From Natrinema sp. DC36 (GTDB taxonomy: Archaea > Halobacteriota > Halobacteria > Halobacteriales > Natrialbaceae): a DNA stretch of 64,000 nucleotides. Below the pieces are notes generated by a model. That model was not told the origin of the DNA. It was given only the letters and a program-made list of their open reading frames with translations, and did no database searches. Position numbers and translations under genes: made by a program. Positions 61,603-64,000 of the stretch are shown here, one piece after another (the stretch's first letter is position 1; the number at the start of each line of letters is the position of its first letter). The DNA lies in NCBI RefSeq assembly GCF_020405225.1, contig NZ_CP084472.1:310001-374000 (forward strand), in the 5' to 3' direction.

Positions 61603-63396
61603 ATGAATTGGAACCCCACCCTCCCCGACGACGGTCTCAGCAGGCGGTCGTTCCTGGCGGCCGGCGCAACGGGGGCTGCAATCACGACGAGCGGCTGTAT
61701 GAACAGCGTGCGAAGCGTGGTCGGTCAGGCCGGCGACAATCAGCTATCGCTCTCTATCGCGACGGTCCCGGCGGAAGGCGACAAGCAGAGCATCCAGATC
61801 GCGCGCCGTCTCGAGAGTAACCTCAAGAAGGCCGGTATGGCGGTCACACTTGACGTCCGCTCGCAATCGGAGCTGCTGAAAGCGGTCCTGATCGATCACG
61901 ACTTCGATATCTACGTCGGTCTCCACCCCGCCGATTACGATCCGGACTTCCTCTACGAAACGCTCCACTCGACGTACGCGAACGAAGCCGGCTGGCAGAA
62001 TCCATTCGGGCTCACCAACATGGCGTTCGACACGCTACTGGAGCGACAGCGCCACTCCGAGGGCGACCAGCGGAAGCGAGACGTCCAATCGGTCCTGAAA
62101 GCGCTGGCACAGGCGAAACCGTTTGACCCGATCTGTCTGCCCGACGAGTATCGCCTCGCCAGAGCGGATCGGTTCGAGGGCTGGACCGAAGCCGATCTCA
62201 CGACCCGCCACGGCTATCTCGGTCTCGAGCCGGCGGACGGTGTCGATCAGCTCCACGCGCTCAGAACCGACGCTCGAGCGACGAGCAACCTCAACCCGCT
62301 CTCGGCGACGATGCGTGAGCGAAACACGACTATCGACCTGCTCTTCGATTCCCTGGCGACGGTCAACAACGGCGAGATAGAGCCGTGGTTGGCCACGTCC
62401 TGGGACTGGACGGAACCGGATGCCAGCGAGCAGGAATCGACGCTGACCGCGACAGTCACCCTCCACGAAGACTGTCAGTTCCACGACGGCGAGCCGCTGA
62501 CCGCCGAGGATGTCGCCTTTACCTATCGGTTCCTCGAAGACACGTCGCTCGGACGAGGGCCCTCGTCGCCGGCACCGCGGTATCAGGGCCACGTCGACGT
62601 GATCGACGAGATCTCTGTCGACGACGACGCCGCCGATGGCGAGTACGAGCTGCTGTTCTCGTTCAAGGGCGGTCGGGAGGCCGCTAAGCGAGCGTTTACC
62701 GTCCCGATCCTGCCGAAACACTACTGGCGCGATCTCGTCGACCGACGAACTGCCAACGGCGAGTTCACCGCGCCGCAAGGCCGGTGGATCGCCGTCACGG
62801 GGGACCACATCCCGCCGGTCGGAAGCGGCCCGTTCCAGTTCGACAGTCGAACCCAGGACGAGCAACTCCGCCTCACCAGATACGAGGACCACTTTACGCT
62901 CCGTGAGGACGTGGCTCTCCCCGGGCCGACCGTCGACGAACTCCGATTCGATATCGAACCCAGCAGCGCGTCAGCGATCAGCCGGGTCGCCGACGGGAAT
63001 GCGGACGTGACGGCCTCGATGCTCTCCGCATACACGTTGGACGCGCTTCCCGACTCCCCGGACGTCGAACAGTTGAAATCCACCTCGAGAACCTTCTACC
63101 ATATCGGATTCAACGTCCGCAACGCACCCTTCAGCAACACGCACTTCCGACGCGCGGTTTCGCAATTGATCGACAAGGAAGCGGTCGTCGAGGACGTGTT
63201 CTACGGACACGCAACTCCCGTCGCAACGCCGGTCACCGACGAGTGGGTTCCCGAGAGCCTCGAGTGGAACGGTGAAGACCCCGTACTGCCGTTCATCGGG
63301 TCGAACGGGGAACTCAACGTCGAAGCGGCGAAAGCGACGTTCGAGAGAGCCGGCTTCCGGTACGATGATAACGGTCGGTTGCTTGGAGGCTACTAG
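61603..63396 (+). CDS. Peptide/solute-binding lipoprotein (SBP_bac_5) with permuted lobe order
   Basis: A 597-residue protein. GLSRRSFLAAGATGAAITTS followed by GCMN is a Tat signal with lipobox Cys (about 29). Residues about 40-200 read like the C-terminal lobe of an SBP_bac_5 protein (IQIARRLESNLKKAGMAVTL, FDIYVGLHPADYDPDFLYET, AFDTLLERQRHSEGDQRKRD). Residues about 220 onwards are the N-lobe (LNPLSATMRERNTTIDLLFD, ATVTLHEDCQFHDGEPLTAE, DVAFTYRFL). The chain ends RAVSQLIDKEAVVEDVFYGH and ATFERAGFRYDDNGRLLGGY, where the second lobe would normally begin. No permease genes are adjacent. Confidence 0.88.
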   Translation: MNWNPTLPDDGLSRRSFLAAGATGAAITTSGCMNSVRSVVGQAGDNQLSLSIATVPAEGDKQSIQIARRLESNLKKAGMAVTLDVRSQSELLKAVLIDHDFDIYVGLHPADYDPDFLYETLHSTYANEAGWQNPFGLTNMAFDTLLERQRHSEGDQRKRDVQSVLKALAQAKPFDPICLPDEYRLARADRFEGWTEADLTTRHGYLGLEPADGVDQLHALRTDARATSNLNPLSATMRERNTTIDLLFDSLATVNNGEIEPWLATSWDWTEPDASEQESTLTATVTLHEDCQFHDGEPLTAEDVAFTYRFLEDTSLGRGPSSPAPRYQGHVDVIDEISVDDDAADGEYELLFSFKGGREAAKRAFTVPILPKHYWRDLVDRRTANGEFTAPQGRWIAVTGDHIPPVGSGPFQFDSRTQDEQLRLTRYEDHFTLREDVALPGPTVDELRFDIEPSSASAISRVADGNADVTASMLSAYTLDALPDSPDVEQLKSTSRTFYHIGFNVRNAPFSNTHFRRAVSQLIDKEAVVEDVFYGHATPVATPVTDEWVPESLEWNGEDPVLPFIGSNGELNVEAAKATFERAGFRYDDNGRLLGGY

Positions 63397-63401
63397 GTGC
63401 G

Positions 63402-64000
63402 ATGCTCGCCGAGGTGCTGACTCAGCTCGTCGTCGTAATCGCGATTCTGGTGCCGGTGTCGATCATCGTCTTCATCGGCCGTGAGCGCCTCGCTCGAACG
63501 CGCTCGGAGTGGCGGACTCGGCTCAAGACGACTGCCCCGGTGATCGCCGTGTTGATCGTCGTCTTACTGATCAACCGGGTCGCCCGACAGACCGCGCCGA
63601 AGCTATCGCGGCAGATCGGGATCCGCCTGACGTCGGCGTTTTACAATATCGAAGGGGAGTTCATCCTGGTCTTTCAGACGATTCAGACCCCGGAGACGTC
63701 AGCGTATTTCTCGTCGGTCTACGTCTACGGCTACACGTTCCTGCTGATCTTCCCGGTTATCGCCTACTTTACCCTCTCCGATACCCGGGTCTTTCGCCGC
63801 CTGTTGACGGCCTACGCCCTCAACTACGCGATCGGTCTCGTCCTGTATATCTTCGTGATCGCGTACGGTCCTCGGAATCTGATGCCCGCCGAACTCATGG
63901 AGCGGATGTTGTACAACACGAACCCAGAGTACCAGTATCTCACCCGCGAGGTCAACGCCAGCACGAACGTCTTCCCGTCGCTTCATACCTCGCTTTCGGC
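63402..64000 (+). CDS. PAP2-family membrane phosphatase, 3' end cut
   Basis: The first 199 residues of a multi-helix membrane protein. MLAEVLTQLVVVIAILVPVS and VIAVLIVVLLINRVARQTAP are early helices, VYVYGYTFLLIFPVIAYFTL and TAYALNYAIGLVLYIFVIAY later ones. NVFPSLHTSLS at the end is the P-S-x-H motif of PAP2 phosphatases or inositol phosphotransferases. It begins 5 bases after the stop of the lipoprotein gene, with a GGAGG 12 bases upstream, so the two are cotranscribed. The window ends before the third catalytic motif. Confidence 0.85.
   Translation, partial: MLAEVLTQLVVVIAILVPVSIIVFIGRERLARTRSEWRTRLKTTAPVIAVLIVVLLINRVARQTAPKLSRQIGIRLTSAFYNIEGEFILVFQTIQTPETSAYFSSVYVYGYTFLLIFPVIAYFTLSDTRVFRRLLTAYALNYAIGLVLYIFVIAYGPRNLMPAELMERMLYNTNPEYQYLTREVNASTNVFPSLHTSLS

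Overview
The window is chromosomal DNA of a halophilic archaeon. It is GC-rich, almost every protein is strongly acidic, and it encodes haloarchaeal signature genes: a Bat-type HTH_10 regulator, CobN with a fused ChlI/ChlD, DGGGP synthase, RNase P component 4, an archaeal 7S/SRP RNA and Tat lipoproteins. Gene content and style suggest the Natrialbales (Natrinema/Haloterrigena-like). That placement is an inference; no database was searched.

Layout. 0-11.2 kb holds a cupin tail, a small membrane protein, UspA proteins, a two-subunit acetate-type symporter and two acetyl-CoA synthetase genes flanking a large PAS/GAF/HTH_10 regulator: an acetate uptake and activation locus. 11.3-15.9 kb holds an HD hydrolase, a tungstate ABC transporter (tupA-tupB-tupC) with a ModE/TOBE regulator, and an uncharacterised protein. 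16.0-19.5 kb is a four-gene cassette of extremely acidic, low-complexity proteins carrying amphipathic and glycine-ladder segments; I cannot assign it to a known system. 19.6-41.0 kb is a large cobalamin (corrin-ring) locus: PQQ-propeller protein, DUF3209, CbiX-ferredoxin, an unassigned protein, ferredoxin, two CbiH-like methyltransferases, CbiG, CbiF, CbiL, CbiT, CbiA, CbiE, CbiC, CobN and ChlID. It carries both early (CbiX) and late (CobN/ChlID) cobalt insertion, and is interrupted by phaB (PHA synthesis), a DUF1802 gene and a tiny ORF. 41.1-47.1 kb holds an alpha/beta hydrolase, a PhaJ-like hydratase, a PQQ lipoprotein, a small protein and a membrane histidine kinase.

47.1-52.3 kb is a decayed, less GC-rich island. 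It contains a truncated cysteine desulfurase, two genes broken by single-base homopolymer frameshifts, a hydrolase fragment, one intact hydrolase and one methyltransferase. It ends at the 3' end of a tRNA-Arg(TCG) gene. 52.5-64.0 kb returns to housekeeping: UbiA-type DGGGP synthase, a RAD55/KaiC-like ATPase, a CoA-binding protein, a polyprenyl-synthetase-like protein, cysteine synthase, a coiled-coil protein, SRP RNA, a LolA-like lipoprotein, MscS, YhbY, RNase P component 4, a circularly permuted-looking peptide-binding lipoprotein and a PAP2 protein cut by the window end.

The most unusual signals are (1) the acidic four-gene cassette; (2) a three-copy intergenic hairpin family whose stems show compensatory base changes; (3) Cys/His-rich tags on several cobalamin enzymes plus unassigned genes in that operon; (4) long perfect palindromes upstream of phaB and tupA; (5) an integrase-like domain fused to a Bat-type regulator; (6) swapped lobe order in the SBP_bac_5 lipoprotein.
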